From Pilimelia anulata (GTDB taxonomy: Bacteria > Actinomycetota > Actinomycetes > Mycobacteriales > Micromonosporaceae): a DNA stretch of 64,000 nt. The stretch's first letter is position 1. The number at the start of each line of letters is the position of its first letter. The notes below the pieces were generated by a model. It saw only the letters and a list, made by a program, of their open reading frames with translations, had not been told where the DNA came from and made no database searches. The translations under genes and the position numbers were made by a program. The stretch lies in the NCBI RefSeq assembly GCF_014647895.1, contig NZ_BMQB01000003.1, positions 372,001 through 436,000 of the forward strand. Reading direction: 5' to 3'. Positions 34,925 through 44,192 of the stretch are shown here, piece after piece.

Positions 34925-36250
34925 TCAGGCCGGCCGGACGGCGTGGCCGGTGGCCCGGCGGATGGCCGTGCCGGCCCACACCGCGGCCCCCGCGACGGCG
35001 AGCGCGATGCTGGCCCCGGAGCTGGCCACCCCGATCGCCGGGGCCGCGACCAGCAGCGGCAGCGCCCGGACGGCGAACGCGCTGCCCAGCGCCCGGACCG
35101 ACGCGCTGTACGCCAGCGCCCGGGTCACCGTGGAGCGCGGCGCCCGCTCGGCCACCCGGGCGTCCATGTCGCCCTCGAACGCCGTCATCGCGATCCCGGA
35201 CAGGAACTGCGCCACCAGGACCGCGGCGGCGCTGATCGGCGCGGCGATCCAGCCGACGATCATCACCAGCCCCCACAGCGCCCAGCGGGGCACGGTCGAG
35301 ACCCGCAGCCGCTCGATCGCCTCGACCGCGGCCGCGGACAGCAGGCAGCCGAGGCTGAACGCGACCGCCGCCCCGGCGACCCACTCCCGGCTGTACAGCT
35401 CGGTGGTCAGCGGTACGGCCAGCAGGGTCGGCCCGGAGGCCAGCAGCATGATGCCGCCGCCGGCCAGCAGCGTGGCCGGGGCGACGGCGGTCCGGTCGTG
35501 CGCGGCGATCTCCCGCCGGGCCGCCGGCCGGGTGGCGACCCGGGCGCGGCGGGCGCTGAGGATCGTGGGCAGCAGGCTGCCGGCGTACACCGCCACGACC
35601 GCGACCAGCAGCCAGCCGGTCGGGTGCCCCGCGGGCCCGACCGGCAGCAGCGCGGCCAGGCCGGTGCCGGCGGCCTCGACCGCGGCGATGCCCATCGCGT
35701 ACCGGGTCATCGCCCGCGGCGTCGGGTCGACGGCGGTGACCTCGGCGCGCATCCCGGCGTAGCCGGTCCAGGCGGCGATGTTCATGATCGTGATGGCGGC
35801 CGCCACCGCCGGCGCGGGCACGCCCGCGACCAGGCCGGCGAGCACGCCGACGCGCAGGACGAGTTCGAGGACGGCGGAGCCGCGCAGCAGCGTCCGGCCG
35901 ACGTACCGGCGGGCCAGCCAGCCGGTGACCGGCGCCGACAGCACGACGCCGACGAGCATGCACGCGTTGTACAGGGCGGCCTCGGCGATGCCGCCGCGGG
36001 CGACGGCGAGCAGCACGAGCACGGTCCAGCCCAGCGCCATGCCGAACGAGTCGACCAGGCCGGTGCCGACGATCTCGCGCAGCCGGCCGACCCGGCGCAG
36101 GCCGCCCGGCCGGGCCCGGCGCCGGCCGCCGTGGCCGAGCAGTCGGCGGGCGCCGTTGTACGCCGGTCGCCGATGCCCGCTGCGACCGGGTGCTGCCGCG
36201 TCCGCGGGGGGATTCACGCGGACGTCATCGGCCGCCGACATGGCCGTCAC
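34925..36250 (-). CDS. MFS-type transporter
   Basis: 441 residues with about twelve transmembrane helices after a hydrophilic Arg-rich N-terminus (about 60 residues). It starts within the end of the decarboxylase gene (26-base overlap; ATG 36241 also possible), so it is the last gene of the GGDEF-EAL / decarboxylase / transporter operon. It probably exports or imports a product related to that decarboxylase, for example a polyamine or siderophore precursor; that link rests only on the overlap. Confidence 0.85.
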   Translation of the reverse strand: MTAMSAADDVRVNPPADAAAPGRSGHRRPAYNGARRLLGHGGRRRARPGGLRRVGRLREIVGTGLVDSFGMALGWTVLVLLAVARGGIAEAALYNACMLVGVVLSAPVTGWLARRYVGRTLLRGSAVLELVLRVGVLAGLVAGVPAPAVAAAITIMNIAAWTGYAGMRAEVTAVDPTPRAMTRYAMGIAAVEAAGTGLAALLPVGPAGHPTGWLLVAVVAVYAGSLLPTILSARRARVATRPAARREIAAHDRTAVAPATLLAGGGIMLLASGPTLLAVPLTTELYSREWVAGAAVAFSLGCLLSAAAVEAIERLRVSTVPRWALWGLVMIVGWIAAPISAAAVLVAQFLSGIAMTAFEGDMDARVAERAPRSTVTRALAYSASVRALGSAFAVRALPLLVAAPAIGVASSGASIALAVAGAAVWAGTAIRRATGHAVRPA

Positions 36251-37487
36251 CGACGAACAGCGGCGTCGGGGGGGCGAATCCGTTGAACCGGGAGGCGTAG
36301 CTGAGGGTGTACGCCCCGGCCGAGCCGATGTAGAGGGTGTCGCCGACGTCCAGCCTCTCCGGCAGCGAGACGCCGTAGAACATCGTGTCGGACGAGTCGC
36401 AGCTCGGCCCGGTCACGGTGAACGGGACGTGCGGGACGTCGTGGTGGTCGGCCAGCGACGTCCACAGCGGGAACTGCCAGCCGTTGACCGTCTGCTGGGT
36501 CTCCATCAGGCCGTTGTAGGCGCCGACGTCGACGTACAGCCAGTTCTCGCCGGCCCGGACCTCGCGGCCCAGCACGGTCGTCGCCATCACCGAGGTCTCG
36601 GCGACCAGGTGCCGGCCCGGCTCGGCGGCGATCAGCTCCGGCCGGTACGGCAGCAGGTCGCGCAGGGCGCCCTCGATGATCGTGGCGATCTCGGTGATCG
36701 ACGGGACCGCGGCCACGTACCGGGCCGGGAAGCCGCCGCCGAGGTTCAGCATCTCCAGCCGGATGCCGTCCTCGAGCGCCTGGCTCATCAGGGTGCCGGC
36801 CGCGGCGATGGCCTGCCGCCACGCGCTCGGGTTCGCGCACTGCGAGCCCACGTGGAAGGTCAGCCCGTACGGGCGCAGGCCCAGCCGGCGCGCGGTGAGC
36901 AGCAGCTCCCGCGCCCCGCTCAGCTCGGCGCCGAACTTGCGCGACAGCGGGAACACGCTGGTGCTGTCGTCGACCCGCAGGCGCAGGTAGACGGCGCTGC
37001 CCGGCGCGTACCGGGCGATCTTGTGCAGCTCGCCGACCGAGTCGACGCCGAACCGCCACAGGCCCGCGGCGTGCGCGGCGGCGACGTGCGCCGGCGGCTT
37101 GATCGGGTTGCTGTACAGCACCCCGGCCGGGTCGACGCCGAGCGCCTGGAGCGCGTGCAGCTCGCCGATCGACGCCACCTCGAAGCTCGCCCCCTGCCGG
37201 TGCAGGGCCTGCAGGATCTCCGGGGTGGAGTTGCACTTCATCGCGAAGAACGTGGCCACGTCCGGCAGCGCGTCGGAGAACCGGGCGTACCGGTCGGCGA
37301 GCGCGTCCAGGTCCGTCACCAGGTACGGCGTCGGGATGTCGATGAGCCCCAGGTAGTCCGGGGTCAGCGACGTCGGCCAGTGGCCGGGCAGGCGCGGCTG
37401 CGCGCGGTGTCCGGTCAGCGCGGTGGGCATGGTCGGTCGGCTCCCGAGGTCGTCGGTGCGCGGGTCGCGGGTCGGAATCGTCGTCAT
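36225..37487 (-). CDS. PLP-dependent ornithine/lysine/diaminopimelate decarboxylase family enzyme
   Basis: 420-residue fold-type III decarboxylase. PLP Lys84 in FAMKCNST, His212 in FHVGSQC, the GGGFP loop (250-254), EPGR (289-292) and the partner-subunit Cys363 in PSCDSSDTMFYG are all present; the CDSSD form points to ornithine/lysine-type substrates rather than diaminopimelate, which would have CESGD. The ATG has GAGGG about seven bases upstream. It begins ten bases after the stop of the GGDEF-EAL gene and overlaps the transporter gene. Confidence 0.9.
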   Translation of the reverse strand: MTTIPTRDPRTDDLGSRPTMPTALTGHRAQPRLPGHWPTSLTPDYLGLIDIPTPYLVTDLDALADRYARFSDALPDVATFFAMKCNSTPEILQALHRQGASFEVASIGELHALQALGVDPAGVLYSNPIKPPAHVAAAHAAGLWRFGVDSVGELHKIARYAPGSAVYLRLRVDDSTSVFPLSRKFGAELSGARELLLTARRLGLRPYGLTFHVGSQCANPSAWRQAIAAAGTLMSQALEDGIRLEMLNLGGGFPARYVAAVPSITEIATIIEGALRDLLPYRPELIAAEPGRHLVAETSVMATTVLGREVRAGENWLYVDVGAYNGLMETQQTVNGWQFPLWTSLADHHDVPHVPFTVTGPSCDSSDTMFYGVSLPERLDVGDTLYIGSAGAYTLSYASRFNGFAPPTPLFVGDGHVGGR

Positions 37488-37497
37488 CGGTCTGCCC

Positions 37498-40302
37498 TCA
37501 CGCGGCCATCGAGGAGTTGTCGAGCGGCGCGTCCGCCCCGGCGAGCAGGCGGCCGGCCTCGGCCGCCGGTACCGGGCGGGAGAAGTAGAAGCCCTGGGCC
37601 AGCTCGCAGCCCATCCGGCGCAGCGCGGTGAGCTGGGCCAGCTCCTCGATGCCCTCGGCGACGGTGTGCATGCCGAGGCTCTGGCCGAGCTGGACGATCG
37701 TGCGGGCCAGCGTCGACTCGTCGGCCTCCTCGCCGAGCCGCTCGACGAACGACCGGTCGATCTTGATCGTGTCGACGGGGAACCGGCGCAGGTACGCCAG
37801 CGACGAGTAGCCGGTGCCGAAGTCGTCGATCGCGAGCTGCACGCCCAGGTCCTTGAGCCGGATGAGCTGCGCCAGGTTCTCCTCGGTGTCCGTCATCAGG
37901 ACGCTCTCGGTCATCTCCAGGCAGAGCTGCGCGGCCGGCATCCCGGTCTCGGCGAGCACCGCGGCGACGACGGCGGGCAGGTCCGCCCGGTCGAACTGGC
38001 GCACCGACACGTTGACCGACATCTTCAGCTCGTCGTTGCCGCTGCCGGCGCCCCAGGCGACGGCCTGCCGGCACGCCTCGGTGAGCACCCAGCGGCCCAG
38101 CGGGATGATCAGCCCGGTGGCCTCCGCGACCGGGATGAACTCGCCGGGGCTGATCATGCCGCGCACCGGGTGGTACCAGCGGACCAGCGCCTCGAAGCCG
38201 ACGATCCGGCCGTCGGCCAGGTCGATGGTGGGCTGGTAGTGCAGGCTGATCTCGTCCCGGTCCAGGGCACGGCGCAGGTCCGCCTCCAGCTCGAGCCGGG
38301 CGACCAGGCCCGAGTGCATCTGCGGGTCGTATGCGGCCCAGCCGCCGCCGCCCAGCGACTTCGCCCGGTACATGGCCAGGTCGGCGTCGCGCATGAGCTG
38401 CTCGGCGTCGCTGGCGGCCGCCTCGTCGTCGTCCCCGCAGGCGAGGCCGACGCTGGCGCCGATGTGGATGTCGCGGTCGTCCAGCAGGAACGGCGCGTCC
38501 ATCGCGGCGACCACGCGCTCGGCGATGTCCTCGGCGTCGTCCCGGCCGGGCGCCTCGACCAGCACGGCGAACTCGTCGCCGCCGAACCGGGCCACCACGT
38601 CGTCGGCCCGCACCGAGTGCCGCAGCCGGTCCGCCACCTGCACGAGGAGCTGGTCGCCGGCGGCGTGGCCCAGGGAGTCGTTGACCTCCTTGAACCCGTC
38701 CAGGTCCAGGAACAGGACCGACACGGTGCCGTTGTCGCCCTTGCGGTGCAGCGCCTCGCCGACCAGCTCGTGGAACAGCGCGCGGTTGGCGAGCTGGGTG
38801 AGCGCGTCGTGGAACGCCTCGTGCACGAGCTGCTCCTGCAACTCCTTGCGCTCGCTGATGTCCCGGGTGTTGAGCACCAGGCCGCGGACGTTCGGGTCGT
38901 CCATCAGGTTGGTGACGGTGATCTCGGCCTGGCGGCGGCGCCGGTCGCGGTGCTGCACGTACAGCTCCAGGACCGTGCTGCCGTACGGCCGCCCGGCGAC
39001 CGCCCGCAGCGCCTCGGACAGCCGCACGCCGGCCTCCGGGTCGAGCAGCTTGGTCAGCGTCCGCCCGGTCAGCATCGCCGCCGAGTAGCCGAAGACGCGC
39101 CGGACCGACTCGCTCTGGTACGTGACGACGGCGTCGGCGTCGACCACGGTCACCACGTCGGAGCTGTGCTGGACGAGCGCGTGGAACCGCTGCTCGCTGG
39201 CCGACACCTCGACCACCCGGGCCTTGAGGTGCCGGGTCAGCGCGCGGTTCTCCAGCAGCGTGAGCATCTGCCGGCCGACCATGAGCAGGATCAGCGCGGA
39301 CCGGGTCCAGGAGATGAAGGGGGAGCCGCCGACGTTCGTGGCGAACCAGAAGATCGTGGTGCCGAGGGCGACCAGCACGGCCACGTACGGCAGCAGCACG
39401 GCGAACGGCTGCTGGTCCTCGTCCTCGTCCTCGGCGTTGCGGGCGGCGGCGGGCTCGACCGGCGCGCCGACCGGCATCCGGGCGGCGAGCAGGATGAACG
39501 CGAAGCCGATGAACCAGAAGGTGTCGATCACGCCGCCGGAGGTGTACGACCCGGTCAGGTTGAGGTACGCGAACCCGCTGTCCGAGATCGAGAAGATCGT
39601 GATGCCGATGGCGACCAGCATCAGCGGGCGGCCCATCCCCTCGCGCCGGTGCCGGAGCAGGGCGAGCTGGAAGAACACGACGGTGAGCACGACGACGTCG
39701 CCGAGCGGGTACCAGAGGCTGATGTACAGCGCCAGCGGGCTGTCCCCGCCCGCCTGGATCGTCGGCGCGACCACGAAGATCCAACTGATCACCAGCGCCG
39801 ACGTACCGATCATCAGGCCGTCGAGCACGTTGCGGATCCGGCTGGCCAGCGTCTGCCGGGCCACCGGGAAGAACAGCAGGCCGGCGACCACCAGCGGCGG
39901 CAGCCCGATGTACCCGAAGTCCGCGGCCGACGGGAACGGCACCTCCTCGCCGCGCACCGACTCCAGGTAGGCCCACGCCCCCTGGCCGACGCCCCAGGCC
40001 ATGATCCCGAGCCCGATCAGCCCCCAGGACAGCCGCAGCCGGCCGGCGCTGTGCCGGGCCCGGACGAGGCAGGCGCCCGCGGCGGAGAGCGCGGCGACGC
40101 ACAGGCCCACGTTCGAGACGGTCTGCGAGAACGTCTCGCCGCCGGCGTCGGTGATCAGCAGCCCGCCGAACCCGCCGACGATCGCGGCGACGGCGGCGCA
40201 CAGCCACAGCCAACTCCGCGAGCGCATCGGGGTCGCGTCCGGCGTCGGGTCGACGTCGGTCACTGCGTCGGCGCTTCGGGGGGCGCGCGTCTCCACAGCC
40301 AT
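37498..40302 (-). CDS. Membrane PAS-GGDEF-EAL protein (cyclic di-GMP turnover)
   Basis: 934 residues from the ATG that follows GGAG. About ten N-terminal transmembrane segments (up to about 355), a PAS domain (about 370-490, HALVQHSSDVVTVVDADAV), a GGDEF domain with intact FGGDEFAVL, and an EAL domain with EALVRW, EMTESVLM, DDFGTGYSSL and EGIE. Both catalytic signatures look complete, so it may synthesise and/or hydrolyse c-di-GMP depending on the PAS/membrane signal. In Streptomyces-like bacteria c-di-GMP controls development through BldD. It precedes the decarboxylase by ten bases. Confidence 0.93.
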   Translation of the reverse strand: MAVETRAPRSADAVTDVDPTPDATPMRSRSWLWLCAAVAAIVGGFGGLLITDAGGETFSQTVSNVGLCVAALSAAGACLVRARHSAGRLRLSWGLIGLGIMAWGVGQGAWAYLESVRGEEVPFPSAADFGYIGLPPLVVAGLLFFPVARQTLASRIRNVLDGLMIGTSALVISWIFVVAPTIQAGGDSPLALYISLWYPLGDVVVLTVVFFQLALLRHRREGMGRPLMLVAIGITIFSISDSGFAYLNLTGSYTSGGVIDTFWFIGFAFILLAARMPVGAPVEPAAARNAEDEDEDQQPFAVLLPYVAVLVALGTTIFWFATNVGGSPFISWTRSALILLMVGRQMLTLLENRALTRHLKARVVEVSASEQRFHALVQHSSDVVTVVDADAVVTYQSESVRRVFGYSAAMLTGRTLTKLLDPEAGVRLSEALRAVAGRPYGSTVLELYVQHRDRRRRQAEITVTNLMDDPNVRGLVLNTRDISERKELQEQLVHEAFHDALTQLANRALFHELVGEALHRKGDNGTVSVLFLDLDGFKEVNDSLGHAAGDQLLVQVADRLRHSVRADDVVARFGGDEFAVLVEAPGRDDAEDIAERVVAAMDAPFLLDDRDIHIGASVGLACGDDDEAAASDAEQLMRDADLAMYRAKSLGGGGWAAYDPQMHSGLVARLELEADLRRALDRDEISLHYQPTIDLADGRIVGFEALVRWYHPVRGMISPGEFIPVAEATGLIIPLGRWVLTEACRQAVAWGAGSGNDELKMSVNVSVRQFDRADLPAVVAAVLAETGMPAAQLCLEMTESVLMTDTEENLAQLIRLKDLGVQLAIDDFGTGYSSLAYLRRFPVDTIKIDRSFVERLGEEADESTLARTIVQLGQSLGMHTVAEGIEELAQLTALRRMGCELAQGFYFSRPVPAAEAGRLLAGADAPLDNSSMAA

Positions 40303-40568
40303 CCTCACCACTCCAGGTCCGGGGGAACCGCCAGCCGGGTCGCCTGGCAACAGCGGAGATCGGAGGGGGGCAGGGTGACCTGAGCGGGTTCGCGCGGGTG
40401 GTTCGGTGGTTTCGTCCTGTTCGCGGCGGGACGGGCCGGGGGTCCGGGTTGGGCGGGGTGCGGGGCGGGTGCGAATCGGCGAGCCGCGCGGTACCGGCCG
40501 CGTGACCACCCGCCGCAGGCCGACCGGCCGGGCCGCAGCGGGTGCGGTACCGGCGCACGGGCGTCGAT

Positions 40569-40675
40569 GGGTGGCGGGTTCGGTCGAGGGCGCGTCCGGC
40601 TGCGGGTGGCGGGTTCGGTCGAGGGCGGCGCCCGGCTGCGGGTGGCGGGTTCGGTCGAGGGCGGCGCCCGGCTGC
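40569..40675 (+). repeat. Three tandem 35-36 bp repeats
   Basis: Copies at 40569-40603, 40604-40639 and 40640-40675, each starting GGGTGGCGGGTTCGGTCGAG and ending CGGCTGC; copies 2 and 3 are identical, copy 1 differs slightly. They lie in the 430-base region between the divergent GGDEF-EAL and FtsX-like genes. Not CRISPR: no spacers and only three units. Confidence 0.85.
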
Positions 40676-40735
40676 CGACGGGGTGGTGTCGACTACCCGA
40701 CGCGTGGCTGGTGCGCGGGGTGGGAGCGGGCGAGC

Positions 40736-41299
40736 ATGACCGCTCCCACGTCGAAAGGCCCGACCATGGTCACCTCGCCCGTCCCCGCCTCGCCCGTCCC
40801 CGCCGCGCCGCCGTCCCCGGACCACCCCCGGCGCCGGGGTTCCCACCGCCGCCCGCCGCGCCGGTGGCTGCTGGTGGCGGCGGCGGTGCTCCTGGCCGGC
40901 GCCGCGGGCTCCCTGCTGCTCCTGCTGCGGCCGGGCGCGCCGGCCGCCGGGCCGCCGCGGACGATGAACGTGTACCTCCGGGCCGACGCGACCCCGGCCC
41001 AGCAGGCCGCCGTGCGGGCCGCGCTGGTCGGCGACCGCCGGCTGGCCGACGTGCGGTTCGTCGACCGCGCCGCCGCCCTGGCGCACTTCCGCGAGACGTT
41101 CGGCGAGGTGGATCCGGACCTGGTGGCGCGGACCCGCGGCGGGGACCTGCCGGAGAGCTTCCGGGCGGCGGTCCGGCCCGACGTGGTCGACCACCGTGGG
41201 GTGGTGGCCGCGTACTGCGCGCTGGCCGGGGTCGAGCGGGCGGACATCCCGCTGGCGGCCGCGGGCTCCCGCCCGGTCGTGGTCCAGTGCGGCAACTGA
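40736..41299 (+). CDS. Single-pass protein with FtsX-like extracellular domain
   Basis: 187 residues: cytoplasmic Pro/Arg-rich N-terminus, one transmembrane helix (about 44-65, WLLVAAAVLLAGAAGSLLLLL) and an extracellular domain whose MNVYLRADATPAQQAAVRAAL, VRFVDRAAALAHFRETFGE and LPESFRAAVRPD segments closely follow the ectodomain of the cell-division protein FtsX. The permease helices of FtsX are absent, so this is a stand-alone ectodomain. FtsX ectodomains activate peptidoglycan hydrolases; a similar role is possible. Two ATG starts (40736, 40766); the first has GGGAG upstream. Confidence 0.8.
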   Translation: MTAPTSKGPTMVTSPVPASPVPAAPPSPDHPRRRGSHRRPPRRWLLVAAAVLLAGAAGSLLLLLRPGAPAAGPPRTMNVYLRADATPAQQAAVRAALVGDRRLADVRFVDRAAALAHFRETFGEVDPDLVARTRGGDLPESFRAAVRPDVVDHRGVVAAYCALAGVERADIPLAAAGSRPVVVQCGN

Positions 41300-41400
41300 C
41301 GGACGCCGGGCCGCCGAATAGCGACGTCACTGCCAATTCTTCCGGAATCCGCGCGATTCATACGGAACAATGGAGGCGGCCGATGTCACAGTGAGGTCGG

Positions 41401-41430
41401 TTGACACCACTCCCCATTTTGGATCTTAAT
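41401..41430 (+). promoter_or_regulatory. Sigma-70-type promoter for the oxoamine synthase fusion
   Basis: Perfect -35 TTGACA (41401-41406), 18-base spacer and -10-like CTTAAT (41425-41430). The gene begins about 15 bases later, so the leader is short. Confidence 0.65.
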
Positions 41431-41444
41431 GTGACCGGTCCGCT

Positions 41445-43940
41445 GTGGTGTGGGAGGTTCGGTTGGCGACGTCCGAGGAACAATTGGCGGCACTTGACGA
41501 GATTGTCTCGGACGGGGTACGCCGGGGAATGCTGCACCTGCGGGCGGAGGACGAGCGCCTGGACGGCCGCACCGTCACGGTGTCCGGCAAGAAAATGGTC
41601 CATTTCGGATCGTGCAGCTATCTCGGACTGGAGACGCACGAGCTGCTGAAATCCGCCGCGGTGGATGCCACGATGCGGTTCGGCACACAGTTCTCGTCGT
41701 CCCGGGCGTACCTTTCGGCGCCGCTGTACGAAGCGGCGGAATCGGCGTTGTCCGTCATTTTCGGCCGGGACGTTCTCATCACCGCCAGCACCACCATGGG
41801 CCACCTCGCGACGCTGCCGACGCTGGTCGAATCCACCGACGTCCTGCTCCTGGACCACCAGGTCCACCACAGCGTGCAGACCGCGGCCACGCTGGTCCGG
41901 GCGCAGGGCGCCCGGGTGGAGTTCGTCCCGCACAACGACCTGCGGACGCTGGACCGCCGGCTGGCCGAGTACCGCCGCCGGTACCGGCGGGTCTGGTACG
42001 CCGCGGACGGCCTCTACAGCATGTACGCCGACCACTGCCCGATCGACGGCCTGAACGCGCTGGCCGAGCGGCACGAGCACCTGTGGCTGTACCTCGACGA
42101 CGCGCACGGCCTCTCCTGGACCGGCCGGCACGGCCGCGGGTACGCGCTGGAGCACCTCGGCGCCGCCGCGGCGACCCGCGCCGTCGTGGCCGGCTCGCTC
42201 AACAAGTCCTTCGCCGCCGCCGGCGGCGTGCTGGTCTTCCCCGACCCGGAGAGCCGCCGGAAGGTGTTCACCGTCGGCGGCCCGATGATCTTCTCCGGGC
42301 CGGTCCAGCCGCCGATGCTCGGCGCGATCCTCGGGTCGGCCCGGATCCACCGCTCCCCGCTGCTCCCGGAACTACAGCAGCGCCTGCTGGGCCTGATCCG
42401 GCACTTCAACGCGCTCGCCGCCGACCTGCGGCTGCCGCTGGTCAGCGACAGCGAGGCGCCCATCCGGTTCGTCGGCGCGGGCCTGCCGCACCTCGCGTAC
42501 GACATGGTGGGCCGGCTGCACGCGGCCGGCTACTTCGTCGACACCGCCTCCTTCCCGGCGGTACCGGCGAAGCGGTCGGGCGTGCGCCTCACGCTGACCG
42601 CCCACCACACCGAGGCCGACGTCACCGGCCTGGCGCACACCCTGGCCGCCGCCCTGCCCCGGGCGCTGGCGGCCGGCGGCAGCAGCGCGCACCACCTGGC
42701 CCGGCTGTTCGCCCGGCAGCTCGACGGGCGCCCGGTCGCCGGCACGGAGCTGCCGCCGCCACCGCCGGCCGGCGCGCTGCGGTTGGAGCACCACGACACC
42801 ATCGACACCGTCGCGCCGACCGAGTGGAACGCGCTGCTCGGCGGCCGCGGCTCGTTCGACTGGGCCGGCCTGCGCACGGCCGAGGACGTGTTCGCCGGCC
42901 CCGACCCGCGGCCGGAGAACGTCTGGCGCTTCCACTACTGGATCGTGCGGGACGCGACCGGCCACCCGGTCGCCGCGACCTTCTTCACCGACACGATCTG
43001 GAAGGACGACATGCTCGCCCCGTCCGACGTCTCCGCCGAGGTGGAGCGGCAGCGCGCGACGACGCCGTACCACCTCACCTCGCGGGTGCTCGCGATGGGC
43101 TCGCTGATCACCGAGGGCGACCACCTGTACCTGGACCGCGGCCGGGACTGGCGCGGCGCGCTGCGCCTCATCCTCGACGCCGCCCGGGCCGAGGAGGACC
43201 GGATCGGCGCCGCGGGCATCGTGCTGCGGGACCTGCCCGACGATGAGGACCTGCGCCTGTTCCTGCTCGGCGAGGGGTTCGCCCGGCTGCCCGGCCGGGA
43301 CAACTGGCAGCGCCCGATGGACTTCGCCGACACCGACGAGTTCGTCGGCCAGCTCACCAAGAAGGCGCGCTACCACCAGCGCAACCGGGTACTCGCCGTG
43401 GAGGCCCGGTACCGGGTCGACGTGGTCCGCGGCGGCAGCGCCGCCGCCCTCGGCCCGGCGGACCGCGACCACCTCTACGACCTGTACCGCCGGGTACACG
43501 ACCGGCACCTCGACCTCAACGTCTTCCCGCTGCCCCGGCGCACCATCGACGCGGTGCTGGCGCACCCGTGCTGGGAGGTGGTCACGCTGCGGCTCCCCGA
43601 GCGCACCGCCCGCCCGGTCGCGTTCGGCGCCCACCACGTCGGCCCCGACCACGTCCAGGGCGTATTCATCGGGCTGGACTACGACTACGTCCGGACGGAC
43701 GACTCGTACCAGCAGACGCTGTGGCAGGCGATCCGGTGCGCGCAGCGGCACGGCAGCGGGCGGGTGCTGTACGGCATGGGGGCCGACCGGCACAAGGCGC
43801 GGTTCGGGGCGCGGCGGCACCGGAGCTGGTTGTACGTGCAGTCCACCGACAGCCTGCACCGGGACCTGCTGGGCGACATCGCCCAGCGTCTCCATCTGCG
43901 GCCGGCGGTGGGGGAGGGGCGGCAACTCGCCGGCGCCTAG
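41445..43940 (+). CDS. Alpha-oxoamine synthase fused to a GNAT-type acyltransferase
   Basis: 831 residues. The first 410 form a class II PLP aminotransferase-fold enzyme of the alpha-oxoamine synthase group (serine palmitoyltransferase, AONS, KBL, CqsA): SYLGLETHE, HQVHHSVQTA, DDAHG (D218-H221) and PLP Lys254 in GSLNKSF. The rest (about 440-831) resembles GNAT/FemAB-type acyltransferases (VTLRLPERTARPVAFG ... HVQGVFIGLDYDY ... RVLYGMGADRHKARFG). The fusion would condense an acyl thioester with an amino acid and then acylate the product. Start is GTG 41445; TTG 41463, with GGGAGG before it, is an alternative. Product unknown. Confidence 0.88.
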   Translation: MVWEVRLATSEEQLAALDEIVSDGVRRGMLHLRAEDERLDGRTVTVSGKKMVHFGSCSYLGLETHELLKSAAVDATMRFGTQFSSSRAYLSAPLYEAAESALSVIFGRDVLITASTTMGHLATLPTLVESTDVLLLDHQVHHSVQTAATLVRAQGARVEFVPHNDLRTLDRRLAEYRRRYRRVWYAADGLYSMYADHCPIDGLNALAERHEHLWLYLDDAHGLSWTGRHGRGYALEHLGAAAATRAVVAGSLNKSFAAAGGVLVFPDPESRRKVFTVGGPMIFSGPVQPPMLGAILGSARIHRSPLLPELQQRLLGLIRHFNALAADLRLPLVSDSEAPIRFVGAGLPHLAYDMVGRLHAAGYFVDTASFPAVPAKRSGVRLTLTAHHTEADVTGLAHTLAAALPRALAAGGSSAHHLARLFARQLDGRPVAGTELPPPPPAGALRLEHHDTIDTVAPTEWNALLGGRGSFDWAGLRTAEDVFAGPDPRPENVWRFHYWIVRDATGHPVAATFFTDTIWKDDMLAPSDVSAEVERQRATTPYHLTSRVLAMGSLITEGDHLYLDRGRDWRGALRLILDAARAEEDRIGAAGIVLRDLPDDEDLRLFLLGEGFARLPGRDNWQRPMDFADTDEFVGQLTKKARYHQRNRVLAVEARYRVDVVRGGSAAALGPADRDHLYDLYRRVHDRHLDLNVFPLPRRTIDAVLAHPCWEVVTLRLPERTARPVAFGAHHVGPDHVQGVFIGLDYDYVRTDDSYQQTLWQAIRCAQRHGSGRVLYGMGADRHKARFGARRHRSWLYVQSTDSLHRDLLGDIAQRLHLRPAVGEGRQLAGA

Positions 43941-44057
43941 GCTGTTCCGTGGCGGTCTGTTCGCTCTGTGGCGTCTGCGTGCGCTATCAGCGCTTCGCCC
44001 CGGGGGCGGGTGAACCGGGACTCGGTGGGCGATCGAGTCGCGGCCGGGGCTGGGTGC

Positions 44058-44098
44058 AGTAAAGCGCCCACCGGCGTTGCTGCTGGTGGGCGCTTACT
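44058..44098 (-). terminator. Stem-loop downstream of tRNA-Phe
   Basis: Inverted repeat with a 10-bp core stem (AGCGCCCACC 44063-44072, GGTGGGCGCT 44085-44094), extended by AGTAA/TTACT around one bulged A, with a 12-base loop. It lies just past the 3' end of tRNA-Phe and also ends the convergent fusion gene. Confidence 0.7.
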
Positions 44099-44115
44099 CA
44101 GCCCGGCGAAGGTGC

Positions 44116-44192
44116 TGGTGGCCAGGGGCGGGGTCGAACCGCCGACCTTCCGATTTTCAGTCGGACGCTCGTACCAACTGAGCTACCTGGCC
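44116..44192 (-). tRNA. tRNA-Phe(GAA)
   Basis: 77 bases with encoded CCA. Acceptor stem GGCCAGG/CCTGGCC, D-stem GCTC/GAGC, anticodon stem TCCGA/TCGGA around loop CTGAAAA (anticodon GAA), T-arm GGCGG-TTCGACC-CCGCC. It marks the change from core-like DNA on the left to accessory-looking DNA on the right, which lies on its 5' side. Confidence 0.97.

Noticed and set aside
40569-40675. Possible CRISPR array
   Set aside because: Three directly adjoining copies without spacers; no cas genes.
37484-41194. Minus-strand open frame of over 1200 codons
   Set aside because: It overlaps the real PAS-GGDEF-EAL gene in another frame and is Arg/Ala/Pro-rich with no domains; a product of high GC.
44058-44116. 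attB/attL site at the tRNA-Phe 3' end
   Set aside because: The accessory DNA lies on the other (5') side of the tRNA, and I found no second copy of the tRNA end or integrase in the window.
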